Shown here in pieces: positions 8,936 to 18,900 of a DNA stretch of 58,572 bases. The translations under genes were made by a program, and so were the position numbers. The notes beneath the pieces were generated by a model. It worked only from the letters and a program-made list of their open reading frames with translations. It searched no databases and was not told the DNA's origin. Numbering within the stretch: position 1 is the stretch's first letter; every line of letters starts with the position of its first letter. This DNA is from Edaphobacter sp. (GTDB taxonomy: Bacteria > Acidobacteriota > Terriglobia > Terriglobales > Acidobacteriaceae): NCBI GenBank assembly GCA_025462645.1, contig JAOAPB010000007.1, positions 1 through 58,572 on the forward strand. Reading direction: 5' to 3'.

Positions 8936-10648
8936 ATGTCGAACCCAAGCACTCCCGAACCGAACTCCCCCAAAGCCAACGAGGCCCCTGAAACGAATGA
9001 GTCCCTCGAAGCAAACGAGTCTTTCGACAAGATCCTTGCCGAATACGAGCAGAGTCATTCGCGTCCCGCGGGCGAGGGGGGCAAACAGATCGAGGGAACG
9101 GTAGTCGCCGTCTCCGCCGAGTCTGTCTTCGTCGATATTGGCTACAAGACCGAGGGCATTCTGCCGCTGGCCATCTTCCAGAGCGCCGGCGAATCCGTAG
9201 AACCTGGCAGCAAGCTCCTGGTCTCGGTGAAGGGCCGCAACCCCGAGGGCTACTACGAGCTATCCCGCCTGAAGATCGCACAACCGACAGACTGGTCATC
9301 TCTCGAACGAGCCTTCGCAGACAAGTCCGTCATCGCGGGGACGGTAACCGGCGTAGTCAAAGGCGGCCTCACCGTGGACGTCGGCGTCCGTGCCTTCATG
9401 CCCGGCTCCCGCAGCGGAGCTCGCGACGCAGCCGAGATGGAGAAGCTCGTCGGTCAGGAGATTCGCTGCCGCATCATCAAGCTCGCGATCGAAGAAGAAG
9501 ACATCGTCGTGGACCGCCGCGCCGTCATGGAAGAGGAAGAGCGCTCGACGAAAGAGCTCCGCTACGCCGCCATTAAAGAGGGCGACATCGTATCCGGAAC
9601 CATCCGCAGCCTCACCGACTATGGCGCCTTCGTCGACATCGGCGGAGTCGACGGCCTCCTGCATATCAGCGACATCGCCTGGAACCGCATTAACAAGCCG
9701 ACGGACGTCCTGACGCAGGGACAGCAGATCGAGGCGAAGGTCCTCAAGATCGATCCTACGGGCCACCGCATCGCTCTCGGCCTCAAGCAGCTTCAGCCTC
9801 ACCCCTGGGATGCCGTGCCCGGCAAATACACCCAGGGCGAGCGCATCCGCGGCGCCGTCACGCGAGTCACAGACTTCGGTGCGTTCGTAGAGTTGGAGCC
9901 AGGCGTCGAGGGCATGATTCACGTCAGCGAGATGTCCTGGGCTAAGAAGGTCAGAAAGCCCGGCGACCTCCTCAAACCCGGCGATACCGTCGACGCGATC
10001 ATCCTCGGAATCAGCCTGGCCGAGCGTCGCATCTCACTCGGTCTCAAGCAGGCATTGGGCGACCCATGGGCCGAGATCTCCGAGAAGCTCATCGTAGGCT
10101 CCGTCGTCGAAGGCCCCGTCACCAGCTTCACCAAGTTCGGAGCCTTCGTCCAGATAGCGGAGGGCATCGAGGGCATGATTCACGTCAGCGAGATCAGCGC
10201 CGAAAAACGCATCGAGCGCCCGCAGGACGTCCTCCGCGCGGGCGAGCAGGTCAAGGCGAAGGTTCTCGAAGTCGACAAGGAAAAGCGGCAGGTCAAGCTC
10301 AGCCTCAAGCAGATGGTCCCTACCGGACTCGACGAGTTCATCGCCGAGCACAAGACCGGCGACATCGTCACCGGCCGCCTCATCGAGGTCTACGACCGCA
10401 GCGCAACGGTAGAGCTCGGCGAAGGCATCCTCGCCACCTGCGAGATCACGAGACAGTCCCCAGCCGAGCAGGCATCTGCCGACACCAAGCTGGATCTCTC
10501 AGACCTCAGCTCCATGCTGAAGGCCCGCTGGAAGAGCGGTGCCGCCGCCGAATCCAAGCCCGAAGCCATCCGCGCAGGCCAGATCCGTAGCTTCCGCATC
10601 TCCAAACTCGATCCGGACGCAAAGACGATCGAGCTGCACCTAGTCTAA
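8936..10648 (+). CDS. rpsA: 30S ribosomal protein S1
   Basis: S1 binds mRNA on the small subunit and helps translation initiation. The 570-residue protein has an acidic, low-complexity N-terminal leader of about 45 residues and then six S1/OB repeats beginning near residues 48, 130, 214, 301, 386 and 475. Repeats 3-5 carry the best signatures (DYGAFVDIGGVDGLLHISDI, DFGAFVELEPGVEGMIHVSE and KFGAFVQIAEGIEGMIHVSE), typical of RNA-binding repeats. Six repeats is the usual number for full-length bacterial S1. The ribosome binding site before 8936 is weak, as is often true for S1. The gene stands alone between the propeller gene and the GH28 remnant. Confidence 0.92.
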   Translation: MSNPSTPEPNSPKANEAPETNESLEANESFDKILAEYEQSHSRPAGEGGKQIEGTVVAVSAESVFVDIGYKTEGILPLAIFQSAGESVEPGSKLLVSVKGRNPEGYYELSRLKIAQPTDWSSLERAFADKSVIAGTVTGVVKGGLTVDVGVRAFMPGSRSGARDAAEMEKLVGQEIRCRIIKLAIEEEDIVVDRRAVMEEEERSTKELRYAAIKEGDIVSGTIRSLTDYGAFVDIGGVDGLLHISDIAWNRINKPTDVLTQGQQIEAKVLKIDPTGHRIALGLKQLQPHPWDAVPGKYTQGERIRGAVTRVTDFGAFVELEPGVEGMIHVSEMSWAKKVRKPGDLLKPGDTVDAIILGISLAERRISLGLKQALGDPWAEISEKLIVGSVVEGPVTSFTKFGAFVQIAEGIEGMIHVSEISAEKRIERPQDVLRAGEQVKAKVLEVDKEKRQVKLSLKQMVPTGLDEFIAEHKTGDIVTGRLIEVYDRSATVELGEGILATCEITRQSPAEQASADTKLDLSDLSSMLKARWKSGAAAESKPEAIRAGQIRSFRISKLDPDAKTIELHLV

Positions 10649-10710
10649 CGACGAAGACTCTCGCAGTTCCTGCTGTTGCCGTTGTTCTCGCTCGACCACC
10701 ACAAAAGATC

Positions 10711-10770
10711 GGGTGCCCCATCCTTCGCAGTCTCATCGCGAAGGGTGGGATCGTAAAATCTCTCCCGGCC
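10711..10770 (+). repeat. Dispersed palindromic element, copy 1
   Basis: The element begins GGGTGCCCCATCCTTCGC, followed after a few bases by GCGAAGGGTGGGA and then TCGTAAAATCTCTCCCGGCC. The two halves CCTTCGC and GCGAAGG can pair into a hairpin. A second copy with the same order lies at 43240-43294. A short TTGCCG/TTGCTG-type hexanucleotide run (about 10668-10684) precedes this copy. Confidence 0.75.
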
Positions 10771-10925
10771 CTTCCACCGTTTGCTCTTTGTCACAAAATC
10801 CACCAGGGAAATGGTCATCTCGACCGTCTGCTGTGCGCTGGAGACAACACGTCTGGTCCTTACGGTGTTATCGGATACAAACCGGCGTTAATCCCTATCT
10901 CTCAATAGCAGTATTGTATTTCCAC

Positions 10926-11170
10926 ATGCGAAATTTTTATCTGACTGGGCTTATCTTCGACCACGTCGAAGACGTCGCCATCAACGGCCTCAGCGTACAG
11001 GGCAACACCTCGGCGGAGTCAGTCGTACGCTTCATCGACTCCAGGGATGTCCTCTTCACCGCAACGCGTGTCCTCACACCGGCCACGACCTTCCTCCAGC
11101 TCAAGGGAGCCGACAACGAGAGAATCACAATCGACGGCGGCGATCTGTCAAAAACAACCACATCGCCTTC
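10926..11170 (+). pseudogene. Remnant of a GH28 polygalacturonase-like beta-helix protein
   Basis: About 80 codons read as a right-handed beta-helix C-terminus: FYLTGLIFDHVEDVAINGLS, VVRFIDSRDVLF, FLQLKGADNERITIDGGDLS. This matches the end of secreted GH28 (polygalacturonase) proteins of this phylum. No catalytic region, signal peptide or proper start exists. The open frame continues at both ends into unrelated sequence, including the palindromic repeat at 10711. I read it as a degenerate fragment between rpsA and the pqq cluster, not a working gene. Confidence 0.55.
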
Positions 11171-11313
11171 CATCTTTGACAGGGCATGGCGCGATGCAAT
11201 TTGCGTGGCAAAGACGACAACCATAGGAAAATGCCCCTATAATATTCGCAGGAAAAGCGGAGAACGCTTTTGCCTACAAAGCAGTCATCTTTGAAGTACT
11301 GGAGATTCACCAC

Positions 11314-11400
11314 ATGCAAACGAAAGTCTGGACCCGCCCTGATTTCGAAGAAGTTAGCCTCGGATGTGAGATCAACTGCTACGCTCCCGCGGAAATCTAA
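11314..11400 (+). CDS. pqqA: PQQ precursor peptide PqqA
   Basis: This is a 28-residue peptide whose glutamate and tyrosine are crosslinked and converted to pyrroloquinoline quinone. It has the required E-x3-Y motif: E19 and Y23 in CEINCYAP. The N-terminus KVWTRPDFEE matches the leader region recognised by PqqD. The ATG at 11314 is preceded by GGAG at 11301-11304, and the TAA ends three bases before pqqB. Two cysteines (C18 and C22) flank the motif. The gene is short enough to be missed by automatic gene calling. Confidence 0.93.
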   Translation: MQTKVWTRPDFEEVSLGCEINCYAPAEI

Positions 11401-11403
11401 AGG

Positions 11404-12315
11404 ATGTTGAACTTCAGACTACTGGGGACTGCTGCCGGTGGTGGCATCCCCCAGTGGAATTGCTGCTGTACACTCTGTGAACTCTGCCGGAGAGAGCCGC
11501 AGATCGTAACGCCGCGCTTCCAACTCCAGGCGGCAGTCTCGGGCAATAATAGAGGCTGGTTCCTCTTAAATGCCTCTCCCGACCTCAGATTTCAAATTGA
11601 AGCAAACCCAGAACTTCAACCCGCCCTCATGCACGGCAAGCGCAACACTCCGATCAAAGGCATAGTTCTGACGAGCGCCGACTTGGATCAGGCTATGGGA
11701 CTTCTCTTGCTCAGAGAGTTTCAACCGCTCATCATCTACGCGACCACCCTGGTGCGTCAGGTACTTGAGTCCAACAGTTTTTTCCGAATGCTGGAGCGTG
11801 TTCCAAACCAGCTCACATGGGTTGAGATTATTCCGGGTGAGGCCTTCGCACTCGGCGACAGCGGAGTTACCTGCACTCCTATCCCGCTTGCCGGAGATCT
11901 TCCCTTCTATGCCCGCGAACGGAGCACCGGTGAACCGGGACAGTCCAGCCTGGGGCTATTGCTCGAAGCCGATGGTCAACGCCTGGCCTACACACCCTCC
12001 GTTCCAGAGGTCACCGAGAGTCTACGCACTGTTTATAGCTCTTGCGACGCCATGCTGATCGATGGCACCTTCTGGAACGATGCAGAGCTAAGCCGGACTC
12101 ACTCCGGAACGCCACTTGCCCGATCCATCGGCCATGTTCCTATGAGCGGAGACGACGGCACCATCGCTCTACTCTCAGACATCAATCTTCCACGGAAGAT
12201 CTTTGTTCACATCAACAATACCAACCCTGTGCTCGACCCTCGCAGTGAAGAGTACAAGGCGGTCCTCGACGCGGGGTGGCAGATAGGGCACGACGGATGG
12301 CAACTGAATCAGTGA
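11404..12315 (+). CDS. pqqB: PQQ biosynthesis protein PqqB (metallo-beta-lactamase fold)
   Basis: PqqB acts after PqqE and is thought to hydroxylate the crosslinked Glu-Tyr product. The 303-residue length is normal. The N-terminus has the PqqB signature LGTAAGGGIPQWNC and a cysteine cluster (C20, C21, C22, C25, C28) that may bind zinc. The metal-loop equivalent reads SADLDQAMGLLLLRE. Here the residue after D is Q where a histidine is usual in this position (from memory of the family), which is worth checking. It lies three bases downstream of pqqA and overlaps pqqC by 19 bases. Confidence 0.92.
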   Translation: MLNFRLLGTAAGGGIPQWNCCCTLCELCRREPQIVTPRFQLQAAVSGNNRGWFLLNASPDLRFQIEANPELQPALMHGKRNTPIKGIVLTSADLDQAMGLLLLREFQPLIIYATTLVRQVLESNSFFRMLERVPNQLTWVEIIPGEAFALGDSGVTCTPIPLAGDLPFYARERSTGEPGQSSLGLLLEADGQRLAYTPSVPEVTESLRTVYSSCDAMLIDGTFWNDAELSRTHSGTPLARSIGHVPMSGDDGTIALLSDINLPRKIFVHINNTNPVLDPRSEEYKAVLDAGWQIGHDGWQLNQ

Positions 12316-13067
12316 CGACGACAGCGACAGGTAACGAATCCGACCTTTTGTCACGGGAGGAGTTACGCGATCGACTTCTTACAGTCGGAGAGAGCCGCTA
12401 CCATCACCGGCATCCCTTCCATCTACGCATGCACAACGGAGAGTTGAGCCGCGGCCAGATACAGGCATGGGCTCTCAATCGCTTCTACTACCAGAGCCGC
12501 ATCCCTATTAAGGACTCCTTACTGCTCGCGAAGAGCGAGGACCCAGCCTTTCGTCGTGCCTGGAGAAAGCGCATCCTCGACCATGACGGCGACCAGGATG
12601 GATACGGCGGTGTCGAGAAATGGATTCAGCTTGCTGAAGCCTCGGGCATCTCGCGGGAGCAGGTCATACCCTGCACCGGAGTGCTACCGGGTGTCCGATA
12701 CGCTGTCGACGCCTACCTTGCGCTCGTCAGAGACAGTCCCTTGCTGATCGCCGTAGCCTCTTCACTGACGGAGCTCTTCTCTCGTGACCTAATCTCTCTC
12801 CGAATGGATAAGATGAGGTTGCATTATCCCTACCTGACGCCGGGGTTGGCCTACTTCGTTGGACGCCTGACCCAGGCACCAGAGGACGCAGGCTTTGCGC
12901 TCGACTATGTATCGACCCACGCAGTGACCCGCGCGCAGCAGGAGCAGGTAATCCACGCTCTCGAACAAAAATGCGCGATCCTCTGGGCGCAGCTGGACGC
13001 CATTGACTATGCCTATGTTGCACCCGGCAATATACCGCCAGGCTGTTTCGTTCCTGATTGTGACTAA
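12297..13067 (+). CDS. pqqC: Pyrroloquinoline-quinone synthase PqqC
   Basis: PqqC catalyses the last step, ring closure and eight-electron oxidation of AHQQ to PQQ, with no bound metal or cofactor. The all-helical heme-oxygenase-like fold is recognisable from YHHRHPFHLRMHNGELS near the start, ALNRFYYQSRIPIKD, and the C-terminal ALEQKCAILWAQLDAIDYAY. I prefer the ATG at 12297 (256 residues) because AGGG lies about eight bases upstream. An in-frame start at 12276 would only add codons inside pqqB. The 19-base overlap with pqqB suggests coupled translation. Confidence 0.93.
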   Translation: MATESVTTTATGNESDLLSREELRDRLLTVGESRYHHRHPFHLRMHNGELSRGQIQAWALNRFYYQSRIPIKDSLLLAKSEDPAFRRAWRKRILDHDGDQDGYGGVEKWIQLAEASGISREQVIPCTGVLPGVRYAVDAYLALVRDSPLLIAVASSLTELFSRDLISLRMDKMRLHYPYLTPGLAYFVGRLTQAPEDAGFALDYVSTHAVTRAQQEQVIHALEQKCAILWAQLDAIDYAYVAPGNIPPGCFVPDCD

Positions 13068-13088
13068 TGCTGTAGAAGGGTTTTTGAC

Positions 13089-13349
13089 ATGGACATGGAC
13101 TCGATTCCGGGACTCGCTCCAGGTTGCCGGCTTCATCCAACCCAGGATGTGCTGTTGGTGCCGGAGGGGACTTTAAAGCTAAGCGGACCAACGCGTGACG
13201 TTCTCGTGCGCATCGATGGAAGCAGGAACGTAACCGCCATTGTCGACGACCTGCTCCAGAGGTACGCAGGAGCCAATGAAGATGAAGTGCGAAGCGACGT
13301 CCTCGCATTGCTAGAGCGCCTGGAGCAACGTGGCGTCGTTCGGACCTGA
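13089..13349 (+). CDS. pqqD: PQQ peptide chaperone PqqD
   Basis: This 86-residue RiPP recognition element binds PqqA and presents it to PqqE. The winged-helix pattern is present: an LLVPEGTLKLSGPTRDVL strand/helix region and C-terminal VLALLERLEQRGVV. The ribosome binding site GAAGGG lies about ten bases before the ATG. The stop TGA shares its last base with the pqqE start (TGATG), so PqqD and PqqE are probably made together. Confidence 0.92.
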   Translation: MDMDSIPGLAPGCRLHPTQDVLLVPEGTLKLSGPTRDVLVRIDGSRNVTAIVDDLLQRYAGANEDEVRSDVLALLERLEQRGVVRT

Positions 13350-14440
13350 TGATGACACCAACTGATACCTCGAATCCGCCACTTGCCTCGCCTCTCTCAC
13401 TCATCGCCGAGCTCACACACCGCTGTCCGCTGCACTGTCTCTATTGCTCTAATCCGATAGAGATGCAGCGTGCCGAAGATGAACTCTCTACCGATGATTG
13501 GAAGCAGGTATTCCAGCAGGCTGCGCAATTGGGAGTTCTGCACCTCCATCTCACCGGAGGCGAGCCCCTCGCTCGCAAAGACCTTCCTGAGTTGATCCGT
13601 TCGGCTCGCGATGCAGGACTCTACGTCAACATGATCACGTCCGGTATCGGGCTTACCGAGGACCGCCTCTCCACTCTCGTCGATGCTGGCCTCGAGCATC
13701 TTCAGCTCAGCTTTCAAGACCTGGATGAAACCACCGCCAATCACATCGCCGGTACGCGAGCGCACGCGATCAAGCTCGCCCTGGTCCCTGTGCTCAAGAG
13801 ATTTCACCTTGCATTTACGGTCAATCTAGTCGTGCATCGAATGAACCTGGATCGCCTCGAGGACTTCATTGCACTGGCAGAGGATCTAGGCCCGGATCGC
13901 CTTGAGATCGCCCACGTCCAATACTACGGATGGGCCCTGAAGAACCGCTCGCTCCTGATGCCGACCGAAGAGCAGGTCCATCGCTCCTTGCCTATTGTCG
14001 AAGCCGCCAAGCAGCGCCTGAAGGGAAAGATCCATCTTGAGAGTGTCTTCCCCGACTACTTCGGAAGCTTCCCCAAGGCCTGCGTTGGCGGCTGGGGACG
14101 GCAGATGATGCTGATCGACCCTGCCGGGCAGGCGCTCCCCTGCCACTCGGCAGCGATCATCCCAAACCTATCCTTCGACAATGTTCGCCAGCACGACCTC
14201 GCCTGGATCTGGCAGTCTTCGCCGGCGTTTCAACGCTTTCGCGGAGACGCCTGGATGTCCGAGACATGTCTTGAGTGTCCTCGCAAAGAACGCGACTTCG
14301 GTGGCTGCCGCTGCCAGGCGTTCATGTTGACAGGTGATGCCGATGCCATTGATCCTGTCTGCAGTTATAGCCCACACCATGAGCTGCTCCAGACGCTCCG
14401 CAAGCCATCTCAAGAGCTTTTACCTATTTGGAGAGGCTAG
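13349..14440 (+). CDS. pqqE: Radical SAM PqqA peptide cyclase PqqE
   Basis: PqqE forms the carbon-carbon bond between Glu and Tyr of PqqA. The 363-residue protein has the radical SAM motif CPLHCLYC (C26, C30, C33), then LTGGEPL for SAM binding. Its C-terminal SPASM domain has cysteines in ACVGGWGR, LPCHSA, TCLECP, GGCRC and PVCSY for auxiliary Fe-S clusters. All expected elements are present. It is the last gene of the cluster and converges on the PilC/GspF-type gene with a gap of 43 bases. There is no pqqF-type protease, fused or separate, in the window. Confidence 0.94.
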   Translation: MMTPTDTSNPPLASPLSLIAELTHRCPLHCLYCSNPIEMQRAEDELSTDDWKQVFQQAAQLGVLHLHLTGGEPLARKDLPELIRSARDAGLYVNMITSGIGLTEDRLSTLVDAGLEHLQLSFQDLDETTANHIAGTRAHAIKLALVPVLKRFHLAFTVNLVVHRMNLDRLEDFIALAEDLGPDRLEIAHVQYYGWALKNRSLLMPTEEQVHRSLPIVEAAKQRLKGKIHLESVFPDYFGSFPKACVGGWGRQMMLIDPAGQALPCHSAAIIPNLSFDNVRQHDLAWIWQSSPAFQRFRGDAWMSETCLECPRKERDFGGCRCQAFMLTGDADAIDPVCSYSPHHELLQTLRKPSQELLPIWRG

Positions 14441-14483
14441 GCCGCAAATCACCCTCGCTCGCCTATCAGAGACAAACAACCCC

Positions 14484-15683
14484 TTACTGACTCACCCCAC
14501 CCGCACTCAAACTGAAGATAGGCAGATACAGCGCAATCAGAATCGTAACCACCACCACGCCCATTACAATCAGAATCATCGGCTCAATCAAACTCATCGC
14601 TGCCGTAAGATTCGTCTGCACATCCTCCTCGAAGAACTCAGCCACGGAGTTCAACATCTGTGGCAGCGCACCTGTAGACTCCCCCACCTCGATCATCTCG
14701 ATCGCAAGCTCCGGAAACACCTTCGTCTGCTGCAGACTGACCGAAAGCCCCTTCCCCTCCCGCACCGTCTCGACCGACCGATACACCGCATTCCCAATCT
14801 GCCGTGAATCAATCGACCGAGCCGCCGTCTCAAGGGAAGGCACCAGAGGCAGTCCACCTGTCAGCAGCGTCGAAAGAGTCCGCGAGAACAAGCCCACCTG
14901 ATACTTCAGCCAGACATTTCCGAACACCGGCAACCCAATGCGAATCTTGTCCAGCGCCGTAGCCCCAGCTTCGGTCTTGGCCCACCGGTACACCAGATAC
15001 CCAACCACCCCAAGGACCAGCGCCGCATAGATCCCGTACTGCTGCGCATACCGTCCCAGGTCCAGTAGAAAGGTTGTCAACGCCGGAAGATGTGTTCCCA
15101 GTTGCTCATAGAGCTGCGCAAATCGCGGCACCACAAACGTAATCAGGAAGATGAACAGCGCGATCACCATCGTAATCAGCAGCGCCGGATAGATAAGGCT
15201 GGCCTTCAGCTTCTTCCGGAACGTCAGCGACACACGCTGAAAGTCCAGAAATCGCTGCAGCACCTCCTCCAGATTCCCCGACCGCTCCCCCGCCAGTAGT
15301 GTCGTCGTATAGACCAGGGGAAACCCACCCTGCGCCTCGAATGCCTGCGAGATCGACTCGCCCGTCTTAACCCGCGCTGCCACATCCTCAAGCTGAGACC
15401 GGAAGTGCAACACCTTCTGCCGCCGTCCCAGCAGCTCCAGCGATCCCAGAATTGGCAATCCCGCTCGAATCAGGGTCAAAAACTGCTGGTTGAAGATCAG
15501 GAAGATCTCAAGCTTGACCTTCTTCTTGCCTCCGCTACCCAGCACCCCCCGCGCCTTCACCGAGTAGACGTAGTACCCTGCCTGTGTAAACCGAGCCTGC
15601 AACTCCCCCGCCGTAGCCGCAGCATGAATCTGCTCCTGCACCCGTCCCCGCTCATCCGCCAGCTTCACTACAAATTCAGTCAT
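14484..15683 (-). CDS. Type II secretion/type IV pilus inner-membrane protein (GspF/PilC family)
   Basis: This inner-membrane platform protein of type IV pilus or type II secretion machines is 399 residues long. It carries the family's duplicated cytoplasmic domain (about 67-190 and 272-395) with hydrophobic segments near 165-195, 215-240 and 365-390. The repeats carry the expected signatures: FNQQFLTLIRAGLPILGSLE and LFSRTLSTLLTGGLPLVPSL. No other pilus or secretion gene is nearby, so which machine it serves is unknown. A 250-bp AT-rich gap separates it from the divergent receptor gene and should hold both promoters. Confidence 0.9.
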   Translation of the reverse strand: MTEFVVKLADERGRVQEQIHAAATAGELQARFTQAGYYVYSVKARGVLGSGGKKKVKLEIFLIFNQQFLTLIRAGLPILGSLELLGRRQKVLHFRSQLEDVAARVKTGESISQAFEAQGGFPLVYTTTLLAGERSGNLEEVLQRFLDFQRVSLTFRKKLKASLIYPALLITMVIALFIFLITFVVPRFAQLYEQLGTHLPALTTFLLDLGRYAQQYGIYAALVLGVVGYLVYRWAKTEAGATALDKIRIGLPVFGNVWLKYQVGLFSRTLSTLLTGGLPLVPSLETAARSIDSRQIGNAVYRSVETVREGKGLSVSLQQTKVFPELAIEMIEVGESTGALPQMLNSVAEFFEEDVQTNLTAAMSLIEPMILIVMGVVVVTILIALYLPIFSLSAGGVSQ

Positions 15684-15933
15684 AGTAAGGTCTTAAGTGG
15701 CAACTGCGGCCACTCTGTCCATCTTAGACGTTTCCGCTGTCAATTCGCTCTGGGCAGCTCCCTGAACGCCTCAGGACGACCTCCTAATCTGTTGCAATCA
15801 GCAAAAAAAGCCCATTACCCTTCATATTAAAAAGTTTCGATCATTAATTTGAATTCGCGTGATTTTAACAAATTGTCACCTCAATTAATTCATCCTTCAT
15901 CTTTCTCAAGTTTCGGCCGAGCAAACTAGGAGG

Positions 15934-18900
15934 ATGAAATACCTTAATTTCTTCAAAAACTTTATTCTCGCAGGCGTGTTTTTAACGTCTGCTCACGCGC
16001 AGGTTACGACGGCCCGCATGGCTGGCATCGTAAAGGACCCCTCGGGCAGTGTGGTGCAAAACGCTGAGGTCACCATAACGAATGAACGGACCGGAGCTCA
16101 GCGGACCGTTCGCACGAATGGCGACGGACTGTACATCATCGTTTCGCTGCCGCCCTCAGAGTACGACATTCGCGTAGTTGCCCCTGGATTCACGGCAACA
16201 GAGATAAAGCATGTTTCGCTGGCCGTCGGCCAGGAGGTAAATCACGACTTTGCTGTCGCACTGGCGGGAACCGAGACTCAGGTCTCTGTCGACGCGGGTT
16301 CCACCCTATCGCTTGATACCGCGTCCGCAAAGATCGGCGCCAATGTCGCCAGCCGGGAGATCGAAAATCTCCCCATCAACGGCCGCCAGATCTCGCAGCT
16401 CTATCTCCTCGTTCCAGGAGCCACGAATGCCGGCTCTGGAACCTTCGATAACATCCGCTTCTCCGGCCGCGCGGTCGAACAGAACATCATCCGCCTCGAT
16501 GGCATCGAGGCTACCTCCATCATCGACACCTCTCCGGGTAACCTCAACGGCGAGATCACCTCCCTCTTCCGCCTCCAGCAGTCCCTCGAGGCCGTCCAGG
16601 AGTTCCGCATCGACTCGTCCAGCTACCCCGCCGAGATGGGAACCGGAACGGGTGGCCAGATCAGCTTCATCACCAAGTCAGGCACCAATCACATCCACGG
16701 CTCCGTCTTCGAGTACCTCCGCAACGACTTCTTCGACGCAAGAAATACCTTCAACCCCAGGGCTGTCGGTGCCACACCCGCTGGCAATCCGAAGTTCCGT
16801 CTGAACCAGTTCGGCGGATCGATCGGCGGGCCTATTCTGAAGGACAAGCTGTTCGGGTTTGCGAACTATGAAGGTCTCCGCCAGATATGGGCATCCCCCC
16901 AGCGCGCGGCAACGCTAAGTAACTTTGCCAGGTCGCAGATTCCCACTAGCAGCGCCATCTATCCGCTGCTCGCCGCATTTCCTGCCGATCCCTTTCCTGC
17001 AGTAGCCGGCGTTTCCCAGCAGATCGTGACTACGGTTGGCGCCAACAGCATCAATGAGGACTTCGGAGCCATCCGCTTCGACTACCGCATCAACAACCGT
17101 TTCAGCGCCTATGCCCGCTACAACCGCGACCAGGGTACCTCCAGCCAGATTCAGGATGCTTCCCTGAGCAAGTTCGGTCAGGTCGAGGTTCCGCAGAACG
17201 GTGTGCTTGCATTCAACCAGATATGGTCATCCCACATCTTCAATGAGACTAAGTTTGGCTACAACGGAATCAAGATGCGCGTACTTGGCCTCCCCGGCGC
17301 CAGCCCGAACGCTGATCTCAGCCGCGCACGTATCGCCATCGCAGGTCTGACCAACATCGGTTCGCTCATCAGCCTTTCCAGCAACTTCAACGGAGTAGGC
17401 GCTCCCTACACTGGTCAGAGCTTCTCCTATATCGACAACTTCTCTCTGCTGAAGGGTAACCACAGTATGAAGTTCGGTGTTGAGGTGCGGCCGCTCTCGC
17501 TCTACAACAACCAGATCGGCGGAACCACTTACACCTACAACAGCGTCTCTGACTTCACCAATAACCGGCCGTCGCAGATCGCCTTTTACGGCGACCTCAG
17601 TGACCTCAGCCCCTTCACTGGTCTCAGCGGCAACGCCCAGGTCAAGCAGACTTACTACATTGGCTACGCGCAGGACGAGTGGAAGGTCAAACCCAACCTC
17701 ACCCTCAGCTACGGCCTGCGCTACGAGTACTACTCACCGCTTCACGAGGCTCGCAACAAGAACGTCGTCTTCAACATGGCCACTGGCACCATCACCCCCA
17801 GGTTCTCCGGTGATTGGTACGCCAGCTCGAAGGCCAACTTCGGTCCGCGCCTCGCACTCACCTGGTCCCCCGGTTTCTCTAACGGACAGACTGTCTTCCG
17901 TATCGGTGGAGGCGTCTTTTACGGTCCCGGACAGACAGAAGACCAGATCCAGCCCGAGGCCAACGACCGTACCCAGCGCACCTTCACCCAGAACACCGGC
18001 ACCGGTTATTCAAAGGTCTATCCGATCAACCCGCAGACCGACATCTACGCCAACTACAACATCAACGATCCGAATCTCGGCTATCAGCCACGCGCATATG
18101 CTCCGAACTACAAGATTCCGGAGCGTGTCACGACCTACACTGCCTCGATCCAGCAGCAGCTCCCCGGACAGATGCAGTTCATGGTCGGGTACGTGGGATC
18201 GATGGGCCGAAACCTCTTTCTCCGGTCGATCACAAATCTGATCACCGGTGTAACGACGAATCCAACGACGGGTGTTGGTAATGCGATTCGCCAGTTCGGC
18301 GGTCGCTTCGCCGAGGTCGACTACAAGACCTCCGGCGGAACCGACATGTACAACGCCCTGCAGTCCACGCTCCAGCGTCGCTTTGCACGGGGCCTGTCCA
18401 TGGGTGCGCAGTACACCTGGGCGAAGGAGCTGGGAACCTCCAGCGGATCCAATGAAGCGACTACGGCTCAGAACCCGTACAACTTCAAAACCGAGTACGG
18501 TCGTGGCACCTTTGACATCCGTCACAGCCTCAACGCAACCGTCCTCTACGATCTCCCCTTCGGTCACGGAAAGGCCTACTCTCTTTCGGGGCCGATGGAT
18601 CTGATCGCCGGAGGTTGGCAGGTCGGCGGAATCGTCAACTTCCGCAGCGGCGTACCCATCGATGTGCTGATCACGCGGTCAGATGTCGCATACGTCGGCA
18701 ACCCCGGTACCCCTATTGCCGGGCAAGTCTCCGCTTCGCCGGTGGTAACCGCCGGAGTGGTTCAGACGACCGCGGTAGTCAACGTTCCGGGAGGCGGCAA
18801 CTCCCGCAACATTCGGCGCCCCAACGTCGTGCCGGGTGTCAGTCCCTACCTGAAGACAGGAAGGCAGTTCCTGAACCCGGCAGCCTTCTCCACACCGGTG

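Noticed and set aside
10713..11294. A 193-codon open frame treated as a full gene
   Set aside because: Only the middle part resembles GH28. The start lies in a repeat and the end is unrelated sequence, so it is annotated as a remnant.
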